Shown piece by piece: positions 52,339 to 60,151 of a DNA stretch of 64,000 bases. A model generated the notes under the pieces. The model saw only the letters and a list, made by a program, of their open reading frames with translations, ran no database searches and was not told the origin of the DNA. This DNA comes from HyVt-105 sp049975425 (GTDB lineage Bacteria > Bacteroidota > Bacteroidia > Bacteroidales > VadinHA17), in assembly GCA_049975425.1 (NCBI GenBank), contig JBNGDI010000016.1, positions 7,049 to 71,048 on the forward strand, written 5' to 3'. How positions within the stretch are numbered: position 1 is the stretch's first letter; every line of letters begins with the position of its first letter. Made by a program: the position numbers and the translations under genes.

Positions 52339-53634
52339 TTAAAAGAACAGCCGGGTGATCCTGTCCGCTACCTCCCGGGGATCGGGATTGATATCAAAAA
52401 CCTCGCTGGGTTTGAGGTAGAATAATTGCTTCTCCCGCATGAATTTTCCCTCTCCCCCGCCTGTTATATTAAGCATAACGGAAGAATTCCTTTTTACCAG
52501 GCCGTCTTTCACCGCTTTCATCAGGGTTGCCACAGCCACACCTGCCGCAGGATGCAGGTCGATGCCCTCGGTTTCCTCAAACAATTTACCGGCAGCCAGA
52601 GCCTCCTCGTTGGTAGCAGCCATCACATCACCTCCCGCATCCATCATGGCATCATACAACCCTCCGGCCATGTGATAGTTGGGACGGCGGTTCGACAGCA
52701 CCTTGGCAATGATGGCATCAGCCTGGCTGCGTGCTTCCTCATCGTCCATGGGAAGCATGACCTTCGATTCGGCTTTCCAGCTATGCAGAATGGGTACAAA
52801 AGGATAATTCTGGGATACAATAAGTTTCATTTTCCCCTTTCCAAAGCGTCCGTCCTCCAGTAAGCGCAGATTGGCCTCCCAGGCAGCGATAGCTCCCGTA
52901 CCGCTCCCAATGGCCTGAAAGTAAAATTCAGGGATACGTCCCATGGTGGTTACGGCCGAAAGCACGGTGGTACCCATTCCATCACGCCGGGCCACATTTT
53001 TGGCTCCCCCCTCGGGAATAAAACCGGGAACTTTTGAAGCAATGGCCGACAGGTGGATGGAATCAAAGTAGTCGCTCCCCGAACGGCTCACGGCCAGCTT
53101 CACGGAATCATTCAGCGGCCGGTCGAACCACAGGCAATCAATATAATCTTCCGGTACGAAAAGCAGCAGGGGAATGTGGTTATCCGAACATACCCGGGCA
53201 AACGAACGGGCCGTGTTGCCGGCCGACGCCACCACCAGGACCTTCTCTGAACCGGGATCCATCCTGCCGCAAACGGAATACGCTTCGGTTTCCTTGAATG
53301 AGCAGGTCATCATCATCGCTCCCCTTTCAGGCCAGTAACCACTGAAGGTGATCCAGAGATCATTCAATCCCAGCTTGCGGGCAAGTCCTTCACTTTTATA
53401 CGTGACCGGGGCGGAAGATCCCTCCAGTATTCGTTTTATCGGTAACCAGTCGGCATACCGGTAAAACCCCATTTCTTCCGGTCCCGGTTCCAGCTGTTTC
53501 TTCTCATAAAGGGCACGGATCAGTGTGGGTTCTTTCTCTCCCGGAGCTTCAAGTGTCCAGCCTTCATCGTCGAAAATCTTACCGGAAGCCACCGATTGCA
53601 ATCTGTACAGGGTAGGTGTGAATGTTTCTGTCAT
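52339..53634 (-). CDS. Cysteate-synthase-like PLP enzyme (threonine-synthase superfamily)
   Basis: A 431-residue fold-type II PLP enzyme. The PLP lysine is K114 in MMMTCSFKETEAYSVCGR. The phosphate-binding region is VVASAGNTARSFARVC and the glycine-rich PLP loop is MLNITGGGEGKFM near the C-terminus. These words resemble cysteate synthase, which makes L-cysteate from O-phosphoserine and sulfite, more than threonine synthase, whose lysine motif is SFKDRG. In methanogens cysteate feeds coenzyme M; in Bacteroidota it is the head-group precursor of sulfonolipids (capnine type). No acyltransferase partner is adjacent. Threonine synthase or a relative remains a possible alternative. Confidence 0.78.
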   Translation of the reverse strand: MTETFTPTLYRLQSVASGKIFDDEGWTLEAPGEKEPTLIRALYEKKQLEPGPEEMGFYRYADWLPIKRILEGSSAPVTYKSEGLARKLGLNDLWITFSGYWPERGAMMMTCSFKETEAYSVCGRMDPGSEKVLVVASAGNTARSFARVCSDNHIPLLLFVPEDYIDCLWFDRPLNDSVKLAVSRSGSDYFDSIHLSAIASKVPGFIPEGGAKNVARRDGMGTTVLSAVTTMGRIPEFYFQAIGSGTGAIAAWEANLRLLEDGRFGKGKMKLIVSQNYPFVPILHSWKAESKVMLPMDDEEARSQADAIIAKVLSNRRPNYHMAGGLYDAMMDAGGDVMAATNEEALAAGKLFEETEGIDLHPAAGVAVATLMKAVKDGLVKRNSSVMLNITGGGEGKFMREKQLFYLKPSEVFDINPDPREVADRITRLFF

Positions 53635-53738
53635 AATATCCGGGGATTGTGTGGCAAAAATAATGATTTCTGCGGGCTGACAAAACGCGGTTTTCTTTTC
53701 TCCGGAAATATAGTAAATTGACCTTCAAAAGTCCGGCC

Positions 53739-55727
53739 ATGAAAAATATCCTGTTACTTCTTTTTTTTCTTACAGTCACTCAGGCAATTTACGGGCAGGC
53801 GGCTCTCAGCCCCCGCATTGCCGGTTACGACATCCGCGTTGAGCTTGATACGGAAAAGCATGTTCTGACAGGAACTGTCTTGCTGAACTGGACGAATCCA
53901 TCGGCCGACACCGTGGGTGAACTCCGGTTCCATCTCTACATGAACGCATTCAAAAATTCCCGGTCAACCTTTATGAAAGAATCCGGCTCACGCTTCAGGG
54001 GTACCAATGCGAAAAAAGAGGATCCGGAAGCATGGGGATGGATCGATATCACACGTTTGAGCCTGCACGGCGGCACCGATCTCACCTCTTCTATCCGGTA
54101 TATCCAACCCGACGACGGGAATCCTTTCGACCAGACCGTGATCAGCGTGCCGCTCCCCGAACCGGTGTTGCCCGGAAAAAAACTCAGGGCAGAAATCGAT
54201 TTTACCACCAAACTCCCGAAAATCCTGGCCCGTACAGGGTACAGCGGCGAATTTTACCTGGTGGCACAATGGTTTCCCAAACTGGGGGTGTATGAACCGG
54301 CCGGCATGCGGGGCAACGAAAAAGGCAGGTGGAACTGCCACCAGTTTCATGCAAATTCCGAGTTCTACGCCGATTTTGGGGTATACCGGGTCAGTATTAC
54401 CCTGCCTTCTGAGTACAGGGTGGGTGCTACCGGAGTAAGGATCGATTCGATGATGAACGCCGACAGCAACCAGGTACTGACTTTTCTGGCCGAAGATGTT
54501 GTGGATTTTGCCTGGACGGCTTCACCCCGTTTTGAAGTGTTCACCGACCGGTGGAACAATGTTTCCGTGCACCTGATGATACAGCCCGAAAATGCAGGCC
54601 AGGCGCGACGCTACCTGCACGCCTTGAAATCGGCCATGGATTATTTCGCCGAAACACTGGAGCCATACCCCTATCCTTCTATTACGCTGGTTGATCCTCC
54701 CCTTCACGGATTACAGGCAGGCGGCATGGAATACCCCATGTTCATCACAGCAGGTACTGTGGCAGGAATGCCCGAAAGGGTCAGGCTCCCTGAATCATTA
54801 ACCATCCATGAATTCGGACACAATTATTTCATGGGGATACTGGCCACCCATGAAGGAGAAGAGGCCTGGATGGACGAGGGAATGAACAGCTATTTCGAAT
54901 CGAAGATCATGGACCATGTGTACGGAGAACAACACAGCGTGTATGATTTTCCCCGGTTCCATGCAGGAAGCGCTGAGAATCAGCGACTGAAATACACCGG
55001 AATGAGCAATCCCCGGATCGCTCCCCCTGCCCGGTTCTCCTGGGAATTCCCCCACGGCGGATACGGTCCCCTTTCATACAACAAAGCGGCCACCATGCTT
55101 TTCACCCTGGAAAATCTGGTTGGTCAGCCCACCATGCAGGAGATCATGAAAACCTATTACCGGCAATGGAAATTCAAACATCCGGGCGGGCAGGATTTCA
55201 TTCACGAGGTCAATGAGGTGGTAAGGAAAAACCACGGCACCCGGTTTGGAGAGAATATGAACTGGTTTTTCGACCAGGTATTGTTCGGATCGGGGATATG
55301 CGATTATAAGCTGGCTTCCGTTCATGTGAGCCGTATTCAGCCTCCTGCAGGAATAGAAGAAGTGGGTGGAAACAAGGTGACCTACCGGAATATAGAATAC
55401 TCGGAGGAATTGTATGAAAACCGGGTGATCATTCACCGGCTGGGAGATGTGGTCATGCCCCTTGAGGTAAAAATAGATTTCGACGACGGCTCATCGGTAA
55501 CGGAAACCTGGGACGGAAAAGCGGAAACCTGGGAATACAGGGACGAAGGATCCCGGAAAGTTGTGCGGGCAGTGCTTGACCCGGAAAACAAAATCCTTCT
55601 CGACCTGAACCGGCAGAACAACAGCTACACCCTGCAACCGCGGCAGGGAACCATCAGGAACTGGGCTGTGAACTTTCTGTTCATACTCCAGCACCTGTTT
55701 CATATAATGGCCATTTTCCTGGCATAA
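53739..55727 (+). CDS. M1 family metallopeptidase (exported)
   Basis: A zinc aminopeptidase-like protein of 662 residues. The signal peptide is MKNILLLLFFLTVTQAIYGQ from ATG 53739; a TTG start further upstream adds only seven residues. The zinc site is intact: HEFGH near residue 356, then exactly 18 residues to the glutamate in MDEGMNSYFE. GGMEYPMFITAG is the exopeptidase GxMEN-like motif, read as GGMEYP here. A C-terminal hydrophobic segment (FLFILQHLFHIMAIFLA) may be a membrane anchor. It probably trims peptides at the periplasmic or outer surface together with the S46 enzyme. Confidence 0.93.
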   Translation: MKNILLLLFFLTVTQAIYGQAALSPRIAGYDIRVELDTEKHVLTGTVLLNWTNPSADTVGELRFHLYMNAFKNSRSTFMKESGSRFRGTNAKKEDPEAWGWIDITRLSLHGGTDLTSSIRYIQPDDGNPFDQTVISVPLPEPVLPGKKLRAEIDFTTKLPKILARTGYSGEFYLVAQWFPKLGVYEPAGMRGNEKGRWNCHQFHANSEFYADFGVYRVSITLPSEYRVGATGVRIDSMMNADSNQVLTFLAEDVVDFAWTASPRFEVFTDRWNNVSVHLMIQPENAGQARRYLHALKSAMDYFAETLEPYPYPSITLVDPPLHGLQAGGMEYPMFITAGTVAGMPERVRLPESLTIHEFGHNYFMGILATHEGEEAWMDEGMNSYFESKIMDHVYGEQHSVYDFPRFHAGSAENQRLKYTGMSNPRIAPPARFSWEFPHGGYGPLSYNKAATMLFTLENLVGQPTMQEIMKTYYRQWKFKHPGGQDFIHEVNEVVRKNHGTRFGENMNWFFDQVLFGSGICDYKLASVHVSRIQPPAGIEEVGGNKVTYRNIEYSEELYENRVIIHRLGDVVMPLEVKIDFDDGSSVTETWDGKAETWEYRDEGSRKVVRAVLDPENKILLDLNRQNNSYTLQPRQGTIRNWAVNFLFILQHLFHIMAIFLA

Positions 55728-55745
55728 CCTTAACCAGATCCAGCC

Positions 55746-56627
55746 ATGAACATTATAAAAATTTATCTCCGCGGAGCAAGCTTCAGCATTCGCAGCTGGC
55801 AGCTTGTTACACTGCTCTACCTGGTCCATACCCTGCTCAGCCTGGTGCTGGCCCTGCCTTTCTATTCCGCTATGAAGGATACTATCGGACCATCCATGGC
55901 TCTGGAAAATTTTCGTGAAAGCTTTCATTACACGGCATGGACAGAATTTATACGCGATTTTTCTCAGAAAATGCAGGTCTTTGCCGGAATTACCGGGTAT
56001 GCTCTTTTGTTTTCCCTGTTTGTTCAGGTTTTTCTGAAGGGAGGAATCCTGGCAATGATCCGTGAAGATTATGCACGGTTCACCCTAAAACGGTTTGCCG
56101 AAGCATGCGGATTATGGTTCATGCGGTTCCTGCAGGTCAGTCTCATTGTTTTGCTATTGCATCTTGTTCTGGCTTTTCTGATATGGTTGCCGGCATCCCT
56201 GATACTGCAACACCGGTTCACCCATGCACTCACCGGCTACTCATTGATCCGTACGGTCCTTATCACTCTGACCCTGCACTTTGTACTCGGCTCACTGGTT
56301 TTTCTCTTCGGAGAATATACCAGATACATTCTTTTCGTTTCAGGGACAAAAGGAGTGTTCCGCGCTTTCAGGAAAGCCGTGGTGCTGGTCCTGAAAAAGA
56401 TATACCTCGTTTATCCGCTCTTCCTGCTGCTTCTGGTAAACGGCATACTTCTTTCTCTGGTCTGGTTTTCCCTTCAAAAAATTGCAGGTTTCGGAACCGG
56501 TCTTACCCTGCTCATTCTGGTCCTTTTGCAGCAGGCGGTTTTCTGGCTCAGGAATATGCTGCGCCTGTGGCTCACTGCCAGCCAGTTTTATATGTACAGT
56601 AAATTCCCTACCCCATTGATAACCTGA
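55746..56627 (+). CDS. Multi-span membrane protein of unknown function
   Basis: I do not recognise this 293-residue protein. It has roughly six hydrophobic helices (LVTLLYLVHTLLSLVLALPF, GITGYALLFSLFVQVFL, LQVSLIVLLLHLVLAFLIWL, VLITLTLHFVLGSLVFLF, LVYPLFLLLLVNGILLSLVW, LTLLILVLLQQAVFWL) linked by short basic loops. Its closest feature is a general likeness to DUF4013-type membrane proteins. It follows the M1 peptidase by 18 bp, so joint transcription and perhaps joint function at the envelope are likely. Confidence 0.75.
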   Translation: MNIIKIYLRGASFSIRSWQLVTLLYLVHTLLSLVLALPFYSAMKDTIGPSMALENFRESFHYTAWTEFIRDFSQKMQVFAGITGYALLFSLFVQVFLKGGILAMIREDYARFTLKRFAEACGLWFMRFLQVSLIVLLLHLVLAFLIWLPASLILQHRFTHALTGYSLIRTVLITLTLHFVLGSLVFLFGEYTRYILFVSGTKGVFRAFRKAVVLVLKKIYLVYPLFLLLLVNGILLSLVWFSLQKIAGFGTGLTLLILVLLQQAVFWLRNMLRLWLTASQFYMYSKFPTPLIT

Positions 56628-56668
56628 AACATGCCGATTGACGAATAGCCGGCAATAAAAAAAATAAC

Positions 56669-56676
56669 TAACTTTG
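56669..56676 (+). promoter_or_regulatory. -7 box for the SpoIIE-output sensor gene
   Basis: TAACTTTG, a full TAnnTTTG match, only 4 bp before the ATG at 56681. The start is supported by the signal peptide, so the transcript should be leaderless or nearly so. Confidence 0.5.
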
Positions 56677-56680
56677 GGTT

Positions 56681-59600
56681 ATGCGCAAGGGCCTGATCAT
56701 AACCCTGGGATGGTTATTCAGTATTTTGTCGGGACCGGATGTGCTGAAAGCACAGCTCGGCAATCCGTTTATTGCCCAGCCCAAGCTGCCGCCCGAGATA
56801 ACCCCGGAAAACTTCAGCATTATTCAGGACCCTGACGGGGTAATGCTTTTCGCCAACCGGCAGGGAACACTTTCCTATAATGGTATTGAATGGAAGTACC
56901 TGGATCTGCCTGTCGTACCCTCCGTTTTGTATCTGGAACCTGAAAACCGGCAGGTATATCTCGGATCGGCCAACAGTTACGGACGTCTTGTCAGAACGGG
57001 AAACCAGCCGTACCGGTATGAAGAGCTGTCAGGCGATTTTTCGGAAATAGGCCATATCGCGGAAATCCAGTCAAATACCACCCATATTTATTTCATGAGT
57101 TCCGAAACCCTTTCGGAAATCAGCCTGGAACAACCCCGACACAAGAAAATATGGAGGGCCGCCCCGGGGCAGGTTTTCGACGGGCTGCTGGTTCACTCAA
57201 ACGGCTTCCTGCTCCACATCAGGCACAAGGGTTTCTTCCATACCCGGTCCGACAGCCTCGTCCGTTTTCCTGACGAATACGGGTTCGATTCCACCTCCCC
57301 TGCAGCAGTATTTCCATCCGGCAATAACGAATGGACCCTGTGTACCCGGGAAAATCAGATATACTTCTTTGACGGGGAAAATTTCAGGCTGTTTAAGCCC
57401 GAAGACCAGGATTATCTCAGCAGCAATATCATCTCATGCGGCCTCGCCCTGCCCGGCAAACAGATGGTTATAGGCACCTATACCGGGGGGTGTATGATCA
57501 TTGACCGGCATACCGGGGAAACGAACTATCTGTTCAATTACCGCAACGGTCTTCCGGAGGACGAGATCCTGGCCATGGGTACCGACAGAAACCAGGGTTT
57601 ATGGCTGGCACAGGAAGTGGGACTGAGCAGGGTTGATTTTTCCTTTCCTGTGAGGAATTTCAATATATATCCCGGTCTGGAAGGAAACCTGCATACAAGC
57701 CTGCATACGGGTAAGGATTTGTATGTCGGAACATCGGAAGGAGTATTTTACCTGAACGAGATCAGGGAATATAAAGAGGTGGAGGTATGGGTCAGGGCGG
57801 AAGACAGGCAGCCACAGCAGGCGCCGGTAGCAGAGGAACCCGCAGAGAAAGATACTGTCAGAAAAGATGAGGCTGCCGGTGAACATGAACCCGTTTCAGA
57901 AACAAAGGAAAAAAAAGGTTTCTTCCGTTGGCTGTTCGGGAAAAAAGACAAGAAGGAGGAAGAAAAGGAAGAAAAAAAAGAAAGCGAATCTGAGGAAAAA
58001 GCACAGGGGGAATCCAGCGAAGAAACCATCGAACCCGTGGCTGTAGAACCCACCCCGGCACCACCCCGGTATGTCAGGCGAAAGATCAGCACCCTGGAAT
58101 CCGTCAGGTACGAATTTACCCGGGTAACCGGATTGCATGCAAAGTGCCGCCAGCTGATACAAACAGGAAACAGGCTACTGGCAGCAACCAATATCGGTGT
58201 TTTTGAAATTATCGACCATGCAGCAAGTTCTGTTATTGAGGACATGAATATCCGTTATATAACTCCTTCTTGCCGTGAAAATGTTTTTTATGCAGCGGGT
58301 TCGGCCGGCATTCTCGTGCTGAGCCGCGAGCCGGATGGGTGGAAGAAAGAACTGTGGACCGCCGGCCTCGGGGAAACCACTTCCATCCTGGAGGAAGATG
58401 CACAAACCCTGTGGGCAGGAGAAACCAACCGGGTGTTCCGTATCATGGTGAACAAACGGCTTCAGCCTGTCGAAATATCGGAATATACCCTTCCTATGGT
58501 CCGCCCCTACCGGGTCATGGTCAGGGCCATAAGTCACGAGCCCTTCTTCTTTGCAGGCACATCCATATTTACCTATAACCGGGAAGCAGATGCTTTGGAA
58601 CCCGCCATCGGTAAATTTCCCGAATTCACTTCTGCCCCTCAGCTGATATGCAACCATAACCGCATCACCTGGCTACGATCGGAACATAACTGGGAAGTAT
58701 TGAATGCGCCCGAAACCATCGATGCCCGGCTGATACGATACCTCAGACTGTTCGGCAACATCCGCGACATTTCCCTGTCTCCTGCAGGCGAGCTGTGGGT
58801 TATTGACGGCGACAACCGTCTCAGTAAAATCCTTCCGGTTGCAGATACCGCGGCCGAAACCCCCTTTCATGTTTATTTTACAGGCCTTTCACATGCCAAC
58901 GGATATCAGGAGATAGCAACCTGGCAGGAAATCGGATATGACCAGTTCCCGATCGATATCCATATCACGGCTCCCTATTTTGTCAAGCCCGAAAATACCG
59001 CCTACCAGTACCGCATGGATCCCTTTATGAAAGACTGGTCAAAATGGAGCTCTCAATACAGTACCATCACTTTTCATAACCTGCCGCCGGGAGAATACAC
59101 CCTGTATGTGAGGGCCAGAAATATCCTGGGGAACACTTCCAACATCCGGTCTGCACAGTTTGTGATACACCCTCCCTTTTACCGCACAACCTGGTTCATC
59201 ATGCTGATGGCGCTGGGCGCCCTCTTACTGGTGGGACTGATCCTCTGGTTATGGACCCGGAAACTTCAGCATGACAAAAGCGTGCTGGAACAGAAAGTGG
59301 CTGAGCGAACCCTCGAGATCACCAGGCAAAAAGAAGAGATCGAGTCACAACGTGACGAACTGGAGCGGCAGCGCGACCAGATAGCCAATCAGAAAAAGGA
59401 AATCACCGACAGCATTCTGTACGCCAGCCGTATCCAGACTGCCATACTTCCTCCGCATGAATCTATCACCCGTTTCTTCAGGGATTATTTTATAATCTAT
59501 ATACCACGGGACATCGTAAGCGGAGATTTTTACTGGTTCAGGGAGCAGAACGGAAAAATACTGGTGGCTGCGGCCGACTGTACCGGGCACGGTGTACCCG

Positions 59601-60151
59601 GAGCGTTCATGAGCATGCTGGGATTGACGGCCCTGAATGATATTGCCGTAAATACCCGCATACGGAATGCCGGGCAGGTTCTGGACAACCTGAGAAACCG
59701 GGTGATCACTGCCCTGCACCAGACCGGGCGGGAAGGAGAAGCAAAGGACGGGATGGACATATCCCTGTGCGTAATCGATCCGAAGAACAAAAAAATTCAG
59801 TTTGCCGGGGCGTTCAATCCTCTCCTCCTGTTCAGGAACCAGGAACTGATTGAGATCCCGGGCGACAAAATGCCTATCGGAATATACGATCGATACCTGA
59901 AACCTTTTACCAATCATGTACTGGATTATTATCCCGGAGATACGATCTATCTGTTCTCAGACGGATTTATTGACCAGTTCGGTGGAAAAAAGGAAAAGAA
60001 ATTCAAATCCTACAGGTTCCGGAATCTCCTGGCATCGATACAGGGCCGGCCGCTGAACAGGCAGATGGAACTGATGGAAGAAGCCTTCCTCACATGGAAA
60101 GGCACCCTGGACCAGCTGGATGATATTCTGGTCATCGGGATCAGACTGTGA
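56681..60151 (+). CDS. Large membrane sensor with beta-propeller/Y_Y_Y sensor region and SpoIIE-type PP2C phosphatase output
   Basis: The 1156-residue protein has a signal peptide (MRKGLIITLGWLFSILSGP...KAQ), a periplasmic propeller-like region with repeats such as GLWLAQEVGLSRVDF and DLYVGTSEGVFYLNE (residues about 30-755), a Y_Y_Y domain (about 762-835, HNLPPGEYTLYVRARN), one membrane helix (about 837-862), a coiled coil (EQKVAERTLEITRQKEEIES), and a C-terminal SpoIIE/PP2C phosphatase (about 925-1156) with GDFYWF and ADCTGHGVPGAFMSMLG, the aspartates that bind metal. The propeller is interrupted at about residues 370-465 by a charged linker (KEKKGFFRWLFGKKDKKEE and acidic runs). It resembles a hybrid two-component sensor in which the kinase is replaced by a phosphatase. 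Its target is unknown; the SiaC-like protein at 24.2 kb is one possible client type. Confidence 0.88.
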   Translation: MRKGLIITLGWLFSILSGPDVLKAQLGNPFIAQPKLPPEITPENFSIIQDPDGVMLFANRQGTLSYNGIEWKYLDLPVVPSVLYLEPENRQVYLGSANSYGRLVRTGNQPYRYEELSGDFSEIGHIAEIQSNTTHIYFMSSETLSEISLEQPRHKKIWRAAPGQVFDGLLVHSNGFLLHIRHKGFFHTRSDSLVRFPDEYGFDSTSPAAVFPSGNNEWTLCTRENQIYFFDGENFRLFKPEDQDYLSSNIISCGLALPGKQMVIGTYTGGCMIIDRHTGETNYLFNYRNGLPEDEILAMGTDRNQGLWLAQEVGLSRVDFSFPVRNFNIYPGLEGNLHTSLHTGKDLYVGTSEGVFYLNEIREYKEVEVWVRAEDRQPQQAPVAEEPAEKDTVRKDEAAGEHEPVSETKEKKGFFRWLFGKKDKKEEEKEEKKESESEEKAQGESSEETIEPVAVEPTPAPPRYVRRKISTLESVRYEFTRVTGLHAKCRQLIQTGNRLLAATNIGVFEIIDHAASSVIEDMNIRYITPSCRENVFYAAGSAGILVLSREPDGWKKELWTAGLGETTSILEEDAQTLWAGETNRVFRIMVNKRLQPVEISEYTLPMVRPYRVMVRAISHEPFFFAGTSIFTYNREADALEPAIGKFPEFTSAPQLICNHNRITWLRSEHNWEVLNAPETIDARLIRYLRLFGNIRDISLSPAGELWVIDGDNRLSKILPVADTAAETPFHVYFTGLSHANGYQEIATWQEIGYDQFPIDIHITAPYFVKPENTAYQYRMDPFMKDWSKWSSQYSTITFHNLPPGEYTLYVRARNILGNTSNIRSAQFVIHPPFYRTTWFIMLMALGALLLVGLILWLWTRKLQHDKSVLEQKVAERTLEITRQKEEIESQRDELERQRDQIANQKKEITDSILYASRIQTAILPPHESITRFFRDYFIIYIPRDIVSGDFYWFREQNGKILVAAADCTGHGVPGAFMSMLGLTALNDIAVNTRIRNAGQVLDNLRNRVITALHQTGREGEAKDGMDISLCVIDPKNKKIQFAGAFNPLLLFRNQELIEIPGDKMPIGIYDRYLKPFTNHVLDYYPGDTIYLFSDGFIDQFGGKKEKKFKSYRFRNLLASIQGRPLNRQMELMEEAFLTWKGTLDQLDDILVIGIRL

